From Pseudomonadota bacterium (GTDB lineage: Bacteria > Desulfobacterota > Desulfarculia > Desulfarculales > Desulfarculaceae), in contig JAHIND010000011.1 in the NCBI GenBank assembly GCA_018896025.1, positions 158,780 to 222,779 of the forward strand: a stretch of 64,000 bases of DNA, in the 5' to 3' direction. A program made the position numbers and the translations under genes. Positions 1 to 9,157 of the stretch are shown here, piece after piece (position 1 is the first letter of the stretch; every line of letters starts with the position of its first letter). The notes beneath the pieces were generated by a model. The model was given only the letters and a program-made list of their open reading frames with translations, did not search any database and was not told the origin of the DNA.

Positions 1-296
1 CCTTGCTTGAGGGCCTCCACCGCCGAGCGGGCCGTGGCGTGGGCGGTCATGATAACAAAGGGCGGGGCGTCGCTTTCGTAGCTTATGCGCCGGAACAGGT
101 CCAGGCCGTTCATGGCCGGCATCTTGAGGTCGGCCAGCACCACATCCAGGTCCGGGTGCGCATGGTATTGGGCCAGGGCCTCCTCTCCGCTGGTGGCGGT
201 GAGCACCTCGTAGCCCTCGTCGGCCAAAATGGCCATGAGCACCTTGAGGGCGTTGATGCGGTCGTCCACCACCAATATCTTGCGGGGGCTATCCAA
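1..296 (-). CDS. Response regulator, NtrC-like receiver domain (partial)
   Basis: The gene runs off the left edge; about 98 N-terminal residues are visible and they form a receiver domain. The acidic pair is in the stretch KILVVDD, the phospho-acceptor aspartate in VVLADLKMP, and the switch threonine in VIMTAHAT. The end of the visible part (SAVEALKQG) is typical of receivers of sigma-54 activators, but the output domain is outside the window. The start is taken as TTG at 296 because AGGAGG lies 8 bases upstream; it overlaps the kinase stop codon by 8 bases. It is the expected partner of the kinase immediately upstream on the same strand. Confidence 0.85.
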   Translation of the reverse strand, partial: MDSPRKILVVDDRINALKVLMAILADEGYEVLTATSGEEALAQYHAHPDLDVVLADLKMPAMNGLDLFRRISYESDAPPFVIMTAHATARSAVEALKQ

Positions 297-2136
297 CTGG
301 CTCCTCCTGGCTTATTTGCGGTGCCGGTCTGTAGGGCAACTTTATTATAGCCGTGGTCCCCTGCCCCGGAAGGCTGCGGATTTCCAGCTCACCGCCGTGG
401 CCCTGCACGATGCCCAGGCTCAGGGTGAGCCCCAGGCCGGTGCCCGCGTCCTTGGTGGTGAAGAAGGGGTCGAAGATGCTGGCCTGTTGCTCCGGGGTGA
501 TGCCCGAGCCGTTGTCCTCCACGGCCAGGCGCACTTGGCCCTCCAGGCCGGGGGCCGGGCGCTGCCAGGTGGTGGAAAAGGTGATGTAGCCCCCCTCTTC
601 GGGCATGGCATCCATCGCGTTGATGAGTAGGTTGACCAGCACCTGTTCGATCTGGTGGGGGTCCAGCATCACCAGGGGCAGGGTCTCGTCCAAGAGGTCG
701 TGGAAGCGTATGCCGCGCTTTTGTGCTTCCGCCTGGAACAAGGTCTGTACCGACTTGACCAGGGCGTTCAGGTCGGTGGGCACCGGCTGGGGCGGGGCCT
801 GGCGGGCGAAGTAGAGGAACTCGGTGACGAAGCGGTTGAGCCGCTCGATCTCCTCGCAGACGATCTTGCCATACTCATTGATGAGAGGGTCCTCGGGCCG
901 CCGCCGCTGCATGTGGACCATGGCCCCCTGCATGGCGCTCAGCGGGTTTCTGATCTCGTGGGCCACGCCCGCGCTGAGCCGGCCCAGGGAGACCAGCTTT
1001 TCGCTGCGCACCAACTCGGACTGGGTGCGCTCCAGGTTGCGGCTCATGCGGTTGAAGGCCCGGGTCAGCTCGCCCAGTTCGTCACGGGAGGTGACCGGAA
1101 GCTCGCGGGCCGACTGCCCGGCGGCCAGGCGCTCGGTGGCCGCGGCCAGGCTGCGCACCGGCTTGAGCAGGTTGTAGGAGAGGATGCTCACCCCGGTTAC
1201 CGCCAGGATCAGGGCGATGACCATGACCTGGATCACTCGGTGCTGGATGGCGTCGGCCTCCTGGCGAAACTCCTTCACCGGAATGGTGGCGGCCACCGAC
1301 CAGTGCAGGGTGGGGATGGGGGCGAAGGCGGCCACCTTTTCCTCGCCCTGGAAGCGGTAGGTGCGCCAGCCGGTGCCCCCGGCCATCATGTCGGCCAGCA
1401 GGCGGCGCAGGCTGTCCGGCCCTACCTCCGGCCCCAGTTCATAGGGCTGGGCGTGGGGATGGGCGATGTTGCGGCCGCTCTGGTCCACCAAGAAGGCGTA
1501 GCCCAACTGGCCCACCTTGATGTCCCGCACCATCTGGGTGATGCGCGCGAAGTCCAGGTCGATGACCACCAGGCCGGTGAAGCGGTCCCAGGGGCTGTCC
1601 GTGGGCCGGGCGCAGTGCATGACCAGGCCGCCCAGCTCTGGCGCCTGTTGCAGGGAGGAGAAAAAGACCCCGCCGGAAACCGGGCGGCGGGCGGCCTCCA
1701 GCAACGAGGCGGCCACTCGCCCCAGGGGCGGGTCGCTCTGGCCCCGGCGCACCGTGATAAGCTCCCGGCCCGATGCGTCCACGTAGCGCAATTGCCAGTA
1801 GTAGGGGGTGCGGGCCAGAAAGTCCTGGAACAGACGCACGATGTTGTCGCGGTTGAAACCCGCCTCGGCCTTGAGGCGGAAAGAGCGGGCCAGGTTGTAC
1901 TCCTCGATGAGCGGCAGTCCGGTGATGGTGGCCAGATCGATGCGGCACGAATGCAGCACGTCATCGATCTTCTTGGCCGCCGCTTCCACCTGCACCATCT
2001 GCTCCTGGCGCACCAGGCGGTTCACCCGCTCCACCGAGGCCTGGATGGAGAAGTAGCCAACCACCGCGGTGGGCAGCACCACCAGGGGCAGGATGAACAG
2101 GAGCAGCTTGTAGAAAATGGAGGACTTGAGTTTCAT
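289..2136 (-). CDS. Cache-domain sensor histidine kinase
   Basis: A 615-residue membrane histidine kinase. A first transmembrane helix at about residues 5-30 and a second near 300-325 enclose a roughly 270-residue extracytoplasmic sensor region of dCache type (inferred from size and layout). A HAMP segment follows, then the H-box VAHEIRNPL with the phospho-accepting histidine near residue 393. The ATPase domain has an N-box (NLLINAMDAMP) and the G motifs DNGSGI and GTGLGL. The ATG at 2136 is preferred over an upstream TTG at 2169 because it leaves the first membrane helix at the terminus. It follows livF in the same orientation and is coupled to the response regulator, so it may sense the solute handled by that transporter. 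Confidence 0.9.
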   Translation of the reverse strand: MKLKSSIFYKLLLFILPLVVLPTAVVGYFSIQASVERVNRLVRQEQMVQVEAAAKKIDDVLHSCRIDLATITGLPLIEEYNLARSFRLKAEAGFNRDNIVRLFQDFLARTPYYWQLRYVDASGRELITVRRGQSDPPLGRVAASLLEAARRPVSGGVFFSSLQQAPELGGLVMHCARPTDSPWDRFTGLVVIDLDFARITQMVRDIKVGQLGYAFLVDQSGRNIAHPHAQPYELGPEVGPDSLRRLLADMMAGGTGWRTYRFQGEEKVAAFAPIPTLHWSVAATIPVKEFRQEADAIQHRVIQVMVIALILAVTGVSILSYNLLKPVRSLAAATERLAAGQSARELPVTSRDELGELTRAFNRMSRNLERTQSELVRSEKLVSLGRLSAGVAHEIRNPLSAMQGAMVHMQRRRPEDPLINEYGKIVCEEIERLNRFVTEFLYFARQAPPQPVPTDLNALVKSVQTLFQAEAQKRGIRFHDLLDETLPLVMLDPHQIEQVLVNLLINAMDAMPEEGGYITFSTTWQRPAPGLEGQVRLAVEDNGSGITPEQQASIFDPFFTTKDAGTGLGLTLSLGIVQGHGGELEIRSLPGQGTTAIIKLPYRPAPQISQEEPVG

Positions 2137-2203
2137 CGCCGCCGGCCCGGGCCAGTAACGGCCCGCCAAAGTTGCTGCCTGTGGGAGGCGGCCGGCTGTC
2201 GGC

Positions 2204-2902
2204 TCAGACCATGAGGTAGCGCTTGCGCACTTCCTCGTCGGCTCTAAGATCCTCGATGGTGCCGGAGTAGCGGATCACTCCGTTGTCAATGATGTAGCCT
2301 CGGTCAGCCAGCCCCAGGGCCACTTCCTGGTTCTGTTCGGCCAACAGCACGGTCAACCCGGTCTGCTTAAGGCTCTCTATCTGCTGGGCCAGCATGCGCA
2401 CCACCAGCGGGGCCAGGCCCTCGGTGGGCTCGTCCAGCAGCAAAAAGTCGGGATTGGTCATCAGGGCCCGGCCGATGGTGAGCATCTGCTGCTCCCCGCC
2501 GCTGAGGAAGCCCGCCTGGCGCCCGTCGATCTCGGCCAGGGGCGGGAAGAAGGAGTAGACCTTATCCTTGTCCCACTGGTCGGAGCCGGGGCCGGTGCGG
2601 GCCACGATTTCCAGGTTCTCCCCCACCGTGAGGTCGGCGAAGACCCGGCGGTCGTCGGGCACGTAGCCCAGGCCCAGGCGGGCTCTGAGATGCGGCTTCA
2701 GGCCGGTGATGTCCTGGCCCTTGTACACGATGCGCCCGCGCTTGGGCGGGGTGAGGCCCATTATGGAGCGCATGGTGGTGCTCTTGCCCGCGCCGTTGCG
2801 CCCCAACAGGGCGACCACCTCGCCGCTGCCCACCTTCAGGCTCACGTCGAAGAGGATGTGGCTCAGGCCGTAGTAGGTGTGCACTCCTTTGAGCTCAAGC
2901 AT
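2204..2902 (-). CDS. livF: Branched-chain amino acid-type ABC transporter ATP-binding protein LivF
   Basis: A 232-residue cytoplasmic ATPase of the LivF type, one of the two nucleotide-binding subunits of a hydrophobic/branched-chain amino acid ABC importer. Visible motifs are Walker A GRNGAGKST, the signature LSGGEQQM and Walker B LLLDEPTEGL. An ATG at 2908 also exists, but GGGAGG lies only 2 bases before it and 8 bases before the ATG at 2902, so 2902 is preferred. The gene overlaps the end of livG and closes the transporter part of the livKHMGF operon. The substrate cannot be read from the ATPase; branched-chain amino acids, other amino acids, amides or aromatic compounds are all possible in this family. 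Confidence 0.93.
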   Translation of the reverse strand: MLELKGVHTYYGLSHILFDVSLKVGSGEVVALLGRNGAGKSTTMRSIMGLTPPKRGRIVYKGQDITGLKPHLRARLGLGYVPDDRRVFADLTVGENLEIVARTGPGSDQWDKDKVYSFFPPLAEIDGRQAGFLSGGEQQMLTIGRALMTNPDFLLLDEPTEGLAPLVVRMLAQQIESLKQTGLTVLLAEQNQEVALGLADRGYIIDNGVIRYSGTIEDLRADEEVRKRYLMV

Positions 2903-3638
2903 CGCCATGGCCTCCCAGGTAGGCCTGCTGCACGTTCTCGTCGCAGCGGACCTCGTCGCAGGTGCCCTGGGCGATGGTCTCGCCCTGGCGCATGACCATG
3001 ATGCGTTGGGCCAGGTTGAACACCAGCTCCATGTCGTGCTCGCAGAAAAGGATGGTGATGCCCATGTCGCCGCTGAGGCGCTGGATCAGGCCCATGGTGG
3101 CCCGAGTCTCCTCGGGGCTCATGCCCGCGGTGGGCTCGTCCATGATCAGCAGCTCGGGCCGGTTGCCCAGGGCGATGGCCATTTCCAGCACCTTGCTGTC
3201 CCCGTGGGACAGGGTGCCGCTGATCACATCGGCCTTATCGGCCAGGCCCACGTTGCTCAGTATCTCCCAGGTCTCTTTTCCGGCCAGGCGCACCGCCGGA
3301 GTGAACAGGCGCAAGACCTGCCGCCGCCGGGCCAGCACCGCCACCCGCACGTTCTCGAAAACGCTCATGCGCGGGAACACGCTCACCACCTGGTAGGACA
3401 GGCTGAGCCCTCGGCGGCAGACCCGGTGGGGGCTCAGGCCCGCGATGTCCTGGCCCTTGAACACCACCTGGCCCTGGTCGGGCTTGAGCTGGCCGGTGAT
3501 GAGCTTGAACAGGGTGGTCTTGCCCGCGCCGTTGGGCCCGATCACCGCCACGATCTCGCCCTGGGCCACGGTGAGGTTGGCGTCGGACACCGCCAGGAAG
3601 GGGCCGAAAGACTTGCGCAGGTTTTGCACCTTCAGCAT
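2895..3638 (-). CDS. livG: Branched-chain amino acid-type ABC transporter ATP-binding protein LivG
   Basis: A 247-residue ATPase with Walker A GPNGAGKTT, the LivG-type signature LSHGDSKVLE and Walker B LLIMDEPTAGM followed by the LivG hallmark SPEET. The C-terminal extension (YLGGHGDA) is the usual LivG ending that contacts the membrane subunit. It starts one base after the livM stop codon, so translation is probably coupled. In this family LivG and LivF form a heterodimer that drives import through the LivH-LivM channel. Confidence 0.93.
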   Translation of the reverse strand: MLKVQNLRKSFGPFLAVSDANLTVAQGEIVAVIGPNGAGKTTLFKLITGQLKPDQGQVVFKGQDIAGLSPHRVCRRGLSLSYQVVSVFPRMSVFENVRVAVLARRRQVLRLFTPAVRLAGKETWEILSNVGLADKADVISGTLSHGDSKVLEMAIALGNRPELLIMDEPTAGMSPEETRATMGLIQRLSGDMGITILFCEHDMELVFNLAQRIMVMRQGETIAQGTCDEVRCDENVQQAYLGGHGDA

Positions 3639-3639
3639 G

Positions 3640-4596
3640 TCAGTCCCCCTCCCCCGCAGTCCGGCCGCGTCCCAAGCGGGCGAGAAAGAAGCCCAGCACC
3701 CCCTGGGGCAGGAAGAAGATTAGGAGCATGAGGATGATGCCCAGCACCATGGTCCAGTAGTCGGTGTAGATGCCCACCACCGCCCGGAGCGCCACCACCA
3801 TGCCGCCGCCCAGCATAGGCCCCAGGAAGGTGAACCACCCGCCCAACAGGCACATGATGATAACCTCCAGGGACAGGGTCCAGAAGAGCATGTCCGGGAA
3901 GACGCTGCCCTCCACGGTGACGAACAAGGTGCCCGCCACCCCTCCGAAGAACCCGGCGATGACCAGGCCGATGAGCTGGTGCAGGCGCACGTTCACCCCG
4001 ATGGCCTCGGCCCGCTCCGGGTTGTCCCGGATGCTCTCGAAGACTCGGCCGAAGGGCGAGTTTACGATGAGGTACATCACGGCCAGGCAGACCACCGTGA
4101 CGATGAGCACGAAGTAGTAGGCCCCGTCTATGGAGCTGATGAGCGGAGGCACCGGCACCCCGTGCATGCCGTCGTCGCCGCCGGTGAAGGAGTACCAGCG
4201 GAACACCACGGCCCACACCAGGCTGCCCAGGGAAATTTGCAGCATGCCGAAGTACAGCTTGCTCAGCCGCACGCAGATCAGGCCCATGAGCAGGCTGAGC
4301 GCCGCGGCCACCACCGGCCCCAGCAGATAGCCCCACCAGGGGTTGACCCCGCCGCGCACCGTGAGCAGGGCGGCGGCATAGGCCCCCACGCCGTAAAACA
4401 CCGCGTGGTTGAACTGGTACATGCCCCCGAAGCCCAAAACCATGTTCAGGCTGGTGGCCAACAGGCCGGTGACCATCATCAGGGCCACCAAGTAGATGTA
4501 GTAGCGGCTGACCATGGCGGGGAACAGGGCCAGGGCGGCCAGCAGGAGCGCCACCAAAATCAGGCTGCGGGAGCCGAGCAGTTTTTGTTGGTGCAA
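3640..4596 (-). CDS. livM: Branched-chain amino acid-type ABC transporter permease LivM
   Basis: A 318-residue polytopic membrane protein with about nine hydrophobic segments. It carries the LivM-type sequence LNMVLGFGGMYQFNHAVFYGVGAY and the EAA-like loop around ESIRDNPERAEAIGV that docks on the ATPases. The start is taken as TTG at 4596, which has GGGAGGG a few bases upstream; no ATG in frame fits as well. Thirteen bases separate it from livH. It would pair with LivH to form the inner-membrane channel. Confidence 0.92.
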   Translation of the reverse strand: MHQQKLLGSRSLILVALLLAALALFPAMVSRYYIYLVALMMVTGLLATSLNMVLGFGGMYQFNHAVFYGVGAYAAALLTVRGGVNPWWGYLLGPVVAAALSLLMGLICVRLSKLYFGMLQISLGSLVWAVVFRWYSFTGGDDGMHGVPVPPLISSIDGAYYFVLIVTVVCLAVMYLIVNSPFGRVFESIRDNPERAEAIGVNVRLHQLIGLVIAGFFGGVAGTLFVTVEGSVFPDMLFWTLSLEVIIMCLLGGWFTFLGPMLGGGMVVALRAVVGIYTDYWTMVLGIILMLLIFFLPQGVLGFFLARLGRGRTAGEGD

Positions 4597-4609
4597 AACC
4601 GCCCTCCCC

Positions 4610-5503
4610 TCACCAAGTGCTCTTGAGCAGGCCCTTGGGCCGGAAAACCAGCACGATGGTCACCGCCACGTAGGGGAAAACGATGGCGAACTGGGGCCAC
4701 ACCAGGATGCCGATGGAATCGGTGATCCCGAAGATGGCCGCGCCCAAAAGGGCGCCCCACATGTTGCCCAGGCCGCCGATGATCACGATGAGGAAGGCCT
4801 CCATGATGATGGCGTGGTCCATGCCCTGGGTGATGTTCTGGGTGGGGGCCACCAAGGCTCCGCCCAGGCCGGCCATGAGGCAGCCCAGGCAGAAGACGAA
4901 GGCGAAGACCCAGCTGACGTTGATGCCCATGGCCGCCACCATCTCCCGGTCCACCGCCGCGGCCCTGGCTATCTTGCCGATCTTGGTCTTGTTGGTGAGC
5001 GCCCAAAGGCCCACGGCCACCAGGGGGCCCATGATCAGCAAAAACAGGTTGTAGCGGGGGAAGGGCATGCCGCCCAGGGAGAAGGAGCCCTGCATCATGG
5101 GCGGAGCGGACAGAGAGCGGTAGTCCGAGCCCCAGATGAGCTTGACCACGTCGCCCAGGACCAGCATGAGCGAAAAGGTGAACAGCAGGAGCATGAGGTG
5201 CTCGCGCTCGTAGAGGTGACAGAAGATGCCCCTCTCCACGGCCAGGGCGAGCAGGCCCACCGCCACCGGGGCCACGGCCAGGGCCACCCAGAAGCCGGTC
5301 TGGCCGCCGATGAAGGTGGCCACCGAATAGGTGACGAACGCCCCGATCATGTACAGGGAGCCGTGGGACACGTTGGGGATCCTGAGCACCCCCAGGATGA
5401 GGCTGAGGCCGGAGCTGACGATGAACAGGATGGTGGTGCGGCTGAGCCCCACCAGCAACTGTTGCCCCAAGGCAGCCAGGGTTATGTGGCTTGCCGAATC
5501 CAT
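4610..5503 (-). CDS. livH: Branched-chain amino acid-type ABC transporter permease LivH
   Basis: A 297-residue membrane permease with about eight hydrophobic segments and the LivH hallmarks GLSLILGVLRIPNVSHGSLYM near the N-terminus and GGLGNMWGALLGA near the C-terminus. It lies 101 bases after the binding-protein gene, and that gap holds a strong hairpin. Its partner is LivM in the next gene. Confidence 0.92.
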   Translation of the reverse strand: MDSASHITLAALGQQLLVGLSRTTILFIVSSGLSLILGVLRIPNVSHGSLYMIGAFVTYSVATFIGGQTGFWVALAVAPVAVGLLALAVERGIFCHLYEREHLMLLLFTFSLMLVLGDVVKLIWGSDYRSLSAPPMMQGSFSLGGMPFPRYNLFLLIMGPLVAVGLWALTNKTKIGKIARAAAVDREMVAAMGINVSWVFAFVFCLGCLMAGLGGALVAPTQNITQGMDHAIIMEAFLIVIIGGLGNMWGALLGAAIFGITDSIGILVWPQFAIVFPYVAVTIVLVFRPKGLLKSTW

Positions 5504-5546
5504 GGACTCCTCTTGGCGCGCGGGAGCTTTAAAAACTGTTTAGCCT

Positions 5547-5576
5547 GGCGGGCGGAGCCTGGTCGCTCCGCCCGCC
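5547..5576 (-). other. Strong intercistronic hairpin between livK and livH
   Basis: Arms at 5547-5558 and 5565-5576 are perfect 12-base inverted repeats around a 6-base loop; a G-U and two G-C pairs extend the stem. On the transcribed (minus) strand the stem is not followed immediately by a T run, although a T5 occurs about 10 bases later. It could stop part of the transcripts or protect the binding-protein mRNA, giving more LivK than permease. Confidence 0.7.
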
Positions 5577-5604
5577 GGGCGTTGGTTGCGAGGTTGGGCC
5601 GGAG

Positions 5605-6819
5605 CTACTTGCCCCTGGCCTTCTTGATCTCGTCCAGGTCGGGCGCGGCCTCTTCGGGGGAGATGGTCACGATGCCGTCGGCCACCAGGAAGTCGTACTT
5701 GGGCGACTTCTTGGTAACGCCCATGTACATGGGCAGCAGCGCCTGATGGTCTTCGGGCCGCAGCTTAACCGGGCCGACCGGGGTCTGCACGGTCAGGCCC
5801 TCCACCGCGTCGATGAACTTCTCAGTGTCCAGGCTCTTGGTCTTTTGATAGGCCTGAATGATCAGCTGGGCGGTGATGTAGCCATAGAGCGCGCCCACGG
5901 TGGGCAGGCGCTTGTAGGCGTCCTGGAACTCCTTGACAAAGGCGATGTTGGCCGCGCTCTGGGGATGATAGAAGAAGTAGTTGCTGGTGCCCAGCACGCC
6001 CTCGGGGGCGTTCTTGCCCACCGGGCGCAGGGTGGCCAGCTCGGCGGCGGTGTGCATGAAGAAGGGGACCTTCTTGTTGAAACCGGTGGCCTGGGCCGCC
6101 TTGAGGAAGGGCACGCAGTCGCGGCCGCCGGTGGCCACGATCACCGCGTCGGGCTTGGCGGCCAGGATGGCGGTGATGTAGGGGGTGAAGTCGGGCTCGC
6201 CCACCTTCCACCAGCTCTGGCCCAGAAGCTGCACTTCCGGCTTCAGCTTCTTGAGGTGGTTCCATACGCCCATGCCCACGGCGTGGCCGTACTCATAGTC
6301 ATCGCCCGCGATCCAGTACTTCACGTAGGGCTTCTTGGCCAGGCCCGCCGCGGCGGCCTTGCCGATCATGGCCGTGTTCTCGGTGATCTGGAACACGTAG
6401 CGGTTGCCCTTTTCGCCGCTGATCTTGGCGCTCTTGCTGAAGGTGGCGAAGAAGGGAATCTTTTCGCGCTGGCAAAGGTCGGCCAGGGCCAGGGCCAGGG
6501 CGCTGTTGATGGTGCCCACCAGCATGGACACATTCTCGCGCATGATCAGCTCTTTGGCCTGGCTGAGCCCCAGGTCCACCTTGAATTTGGTGTCCCGGGT
6601 CACGATCTCGAACTTGTTGCCCCAGACGCCACCCTTGGCGTTCACCTTGTCCATCTGCAACTTGAAGGCGTCGCGCACGTCATTGGTGTAGGTGCTGGGC
6701 GGACCGCTGTAGCAGTCGATAAGACCGATCTTGATGGTTTTGGCCATGGCCGGTCCGGCCCCCAGAGCCAGTCCCAGCGCGGCGGTCAAGGCCAGCAGCA
6801 GCCAAAGTTTACTCTTCAT
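5605..6819 (-). CDS. livK: Branched-chain amino acid-type ABC transporter substrate-binding protein
   Basis: A 404-residue periplasmic binding protein of the Peripla_BP_6/LivJ family. A lipobox-free signal peptide occupies residues 1 to about 24, with the cleavage region GAGPAMA-KT. The mature start TIKIGLIDCYSGPPSTYTND is typical of the family, and GGVWGNKFEIV and GYITAQLI are further conserved stretches. The open frame extends far upstream, but the ATG at 6819 is chosen because it begins the signal peptide and has GGGAGGAG about 6 bases before it. It is the first gene of the livKHMGF-kinase-regulator operon. The ligand is unknown. Confidence 0.93.
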   Translation of the reverse strand: MKSKLWLLLALTAALGLALGAGPAMAKTIKIGLIDCYSGPPSTYTNDVRDAFKLQMDKVNAKGGVWGNKFEIVTRDTKFKVDLGLSQAKELIMRENVSMLVGTINSALALALADLCQREKIPFFATFSKSAKISGEKGNRYVFQITENTAMIGKAAAAGLAKKPYVKYWIAGDDYEYGHAVGMGVWNHLKKLKPEVQLLGQSWWKVGEPDFTPYITAILAAKPDAVIVATGGRDCVPFLKAAQATGFNKKVPFFMHTAAELATLRPVGKNAPEGVLGTSNYFFYHPQSAANIAFVKEFQDAYKRLPTVGALYGYITAQLIIQAYQKTKSLDTEKFIDAVEGLTVQTPVGPVKLRPEDHQALLPMYMGVTKKSPKYDFLVADGIVTISPEEAAPDLDEIKKARGK

Positions 6820-7030
6820 GAGTCTCCTCCCCTTCCCTTTGTGATTTTGTGGCTGAGACCGGGACGGCTCCATCCCTTGGCGGTCGGCGTCCGTCCGCGC
6901 CTTGGGGCCAAAGCCTACCGGGCAACCGGCCCAAGCATAACTCTTTTGAGCCTCAGGTTCCAGTGTTGTGCTTCTATGGCCTCTAGCCGGGCAAATGGTT
7001 ATAGTAGTCCCATAGTTATCGGGAGGTGCC

Positions 7031-8293
7031 ATGTCCAGCGTGAAAATACCCTGCGGTCGTAAGGAAATTAGCCTGGATCTGCCCCCGGACGCGGCCCTGC
7101 TGCAGAGCGAGGAACTGCCGCCCCTGGCCGATCCCGCCAAAGCGGTGGCCCAGGCCCTGGCCCGGCCCCTGGGGGGGCCGCCTCTGGCCGAACTGGCCCG
7201 GGGCAAGGCCGGCGCCTGCATCGTGGTCAGCGACGTCACCCGCCCGGTGCCCAACCGCCTACTGCTGCCGCCGCTGCTGGACACCCTCCTGGCCGCCGGG
7301 GTGCCTCGGGAAGGCATCACCATCCTCATCGCCACGGGCATGCACCGCCCCAACCTGGGCCCCGAACTGGACGAGTTGCTGGGGGCCGAGATCGCCGCCC
7401 AATGGCCGGTGGTCAACCACGACTGCCGAGACCTGGCCTCCCTGCGGGTGGTGGACACCATAGAAGGCGCGCCCATCGCGGTGAACCGCCGCTATCTGGA
7501 GGCGGAGCTGAAGATCGTCACCGGTCTCATCGAGCCCCATCCATTTGCCGGGTTCTCCGGGGGCGGCAAATCCATCCTGCCCGGCGTCTCCGCCCTGGAG
7601 ACCATGCACTTCATGCACTCCTTCAAGATGATCGAGCACCCCGGCCTCAGGGCGGGCGGCCTAACCGGCAACCCCTTTCAGGAGCAGGTGGCCCGAGTGG
7701 CCCGCGCCGCCGGTCTGGACTTCATGCTCAACGTGGTCATCGACCGCCGTCGCCGCCTTTTGGGCGTGTTCGCCGGAGAGTTTCCCCAGGCCCATGTGCA
7801 GGGCTGCGACCTGGCCACCCGCCAAACGGTGGTGCCGGTGGAAGAGCCCTTCGACCTGGTGATCACCAGCGGGGGCGGCCATCCCCTGGACGACACCTTG
7901 TACCAGTCGTCCAAGGGTCTGCTGGCGGCCAAGGGCATAACCCGGCCCGGCGGCACGGTGCTGTGGATCACCCAGTGCGCCCAGGGCCTGGGCAGCGAGG
8001 AGTACTGCCGCATGGTGCGCCTGTGCGCCACGCCCCAGGGTTTTCGTGAACGCCATGCTGACCCGGCCAACTTCGTCATCGACCAGTGGGGGGCCCAGGC
8101 CTATTTCCAGTGTTTGGAGCATCTGGGGCGGGTGCTGGTCTATGCCCCCGGCCTGCCTGCCCAGGAGGCCCGCTCCTTCGGCCTGGAGTACGTGGAGGAC
8201 CTGCCCGCCGCCGTGGCCGAGCTGTGCGCCACCCACCAGCGGGTGGCGGTGATGCCCGAGGGGCCCTACCTGAGCCCCCTGTTGACCAGATAA
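7031..8293 (+). CDS. LarA-family protein (nickel-pincer racemase-like)
   Basis: A 420-residue LarA (DUF2088) family protein. LarA of lactobacilli interconverts D- and L-lactate with a nickel-pincer nucleotide attached to a lysine. The characteristic blocks are here: DVTRPVP, ATGMHRP, and EPHPFAGFSGGGKSILPG, which carries the cofactor lysine and a catalytic histidine. The C-terminal domain contains ITSGGGHPLD and QSSKG. Length fits the family. No cofactor genes (larB, larC, larE) are in the window, and many LarA relatives act on other hydroxy acids, so lactate is not assured. GGGAGGTG precedes the ATG, and the gene is divergent from livK. Confidence 0.88.
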   Translation: MSSVKIPCGRKEISLDLPPDAALLQSEELPPLADPAKAVAQALARPLGGPPLAELARGKAGACIVVSDVTRPVPNRLLLPPLLDTLLAAGVPREGITILIATGMHRPNLGPELDELLGAEIAAQWPVVNHDCRDLASLRVVDTIEGAPIAVNRRYLEAELKIVTGLIEPHPFAGFSGGGKSILPGVSALETMHFMHSFKMIEHPGLRAGGLTGNPFQEQVARVARAAGLDFMLNVVIDRRRRLLGVFAGEFPQAHVQGCDLATRQTVVPVEEPFDLVITSGGGHPLDDTLYQSSKGLLAAKGITRPGGTVLWITQCAQGLGSEEYCRMVRLCATPQGFRERHADPANFVIDQWGAQAYFQCLEHLGRVLVYAPGLPAQEARSFGLEYVEDLPAAVAELCATHQRVAVMPEGPYLSPLLTR

Positions 8294-8327
8294 CCCCGGC
8301 CCGGCCGGTTCGTCGGAGGAAGACGGG

Positions 8328-9071
8328 ATGGCAGGCATGGCTGATCAAACGCCTCGGGCAAGCTCCGGGCCGCAAGCCGCACCCCGGCCTGGACGCGGTT
8401 GGCGGCGCTGGCTGAAAGCGGCCATCATCCCCGCCGTTTTGCTGGCCCTGTGCGCCTTTTGGCGGTGGGGGCCATGGAGCGGCCTGCTGGACGAACAAAG
8501 CCTGGACCGCCTGGCCGCCGCCATCCGGGGCGTGCCCCTGGCCCCTCTGGCCGCCCTGGCCGGTTTCTTGGTGGGCGGCCTGGTCATGCTGCCGGTGGTG
8601 TTGCTCATCGGGGTAACGGGCATGGTCTTCGGCCCCTGGCTGGGCGCGGCCTACGCCTTGGCCGGGGCCCTCACCAGCGCCCTGGCGGTCTACGGCCTGG
8701 GCTTCGCGGCCGGGCACAAAACCCTGGCCAGGTTCTCCGGCGGCAAGATCGGCAAGGTGAGCCAAAAGATGGCCGACCACGGGCTGGCCGCGATCATCGT
8801 CCTGCGGGTGCTGCCCGTGGCCCCCTTCACCCTGATAAACCTGGCCGCCGGGGCCAGCCGCTTCCGGCTCTGGTGTTTCGCGGTGGGCACCATCCTGGGC
8901 ATGATCCCGGTCACCTTGGCCATCACCGTGTTCGCCGACCGTCTGCGCCGCATTTGGCGCGACCCCAACTGGCCGGACTTGGCCGTGGCCGCCGGGGTGC
9001 TGGTGGCCCTGGGCCTGTTCACCTGGCTGCTCAAGCGCTGGCTCAAGCACCGGCATCACCCAAGCGTCTAG
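8328..9071 (+). CDS. TVP38/TMEM64 (DedA-like) membrane protein
   Basis: A 247-residue inner-membrane protein with a basic N-terminus, a first helix at about residues 30-47 and four or five more hydrophobic segments. The VTT-domain block is clear: MVFGPWLGAAYALAGALTSA followed by LRVLPVAPFTLINLAAGAS. This family includes DedA/TMEM41-type lipid scramblases and is otherwise poorly defined in bacteria. GGAGG lies 8 bases before the ATG. It follows the LarA-like gene by 34 bases and may be co-transcribed; a functional link is not apparent. Confidence 0.88.
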   Translation: MAGMADQTPRASSGPQAAPRPGRGWRRWLKAAIIPAVLLALCAFWRWGPWSGLLDEQSLDRLAAAIRGVPLAPLAALAGFLVGGLVMLPVVLLIGVTGMVFGPWLGAAYALAGALTSALAVYGLGFAAGHKTLARFSGGKIGKVSQKMADHGLAAIIVLRVLPVAPFTLINLAAGASRFRLWCFAVGTILGMIPVTLAITVFADRLRRIWRDPNWPDLAVAAGVLVALGLFTWLLKRWLKHRHHPSV

Positions 9072-9157
9072 CTCCGCTTATCCTTGCGGACCGGCGCTGG
9101 CCGTGCCATAAAAAAGACATCCGCGCTAATTACGGCCTGGCCCGAAAGGAAGCCCTG

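Noticed and set aside
655..2214. Plus-strand open frame of 519 codons
   Set aside because: It is antisense to the histidine kinase, whose domains are unambiguous. Its product is rich in His, Gly, Gln and Ala without any domain, as expected of the reverse strand of high-GC coding DNA.
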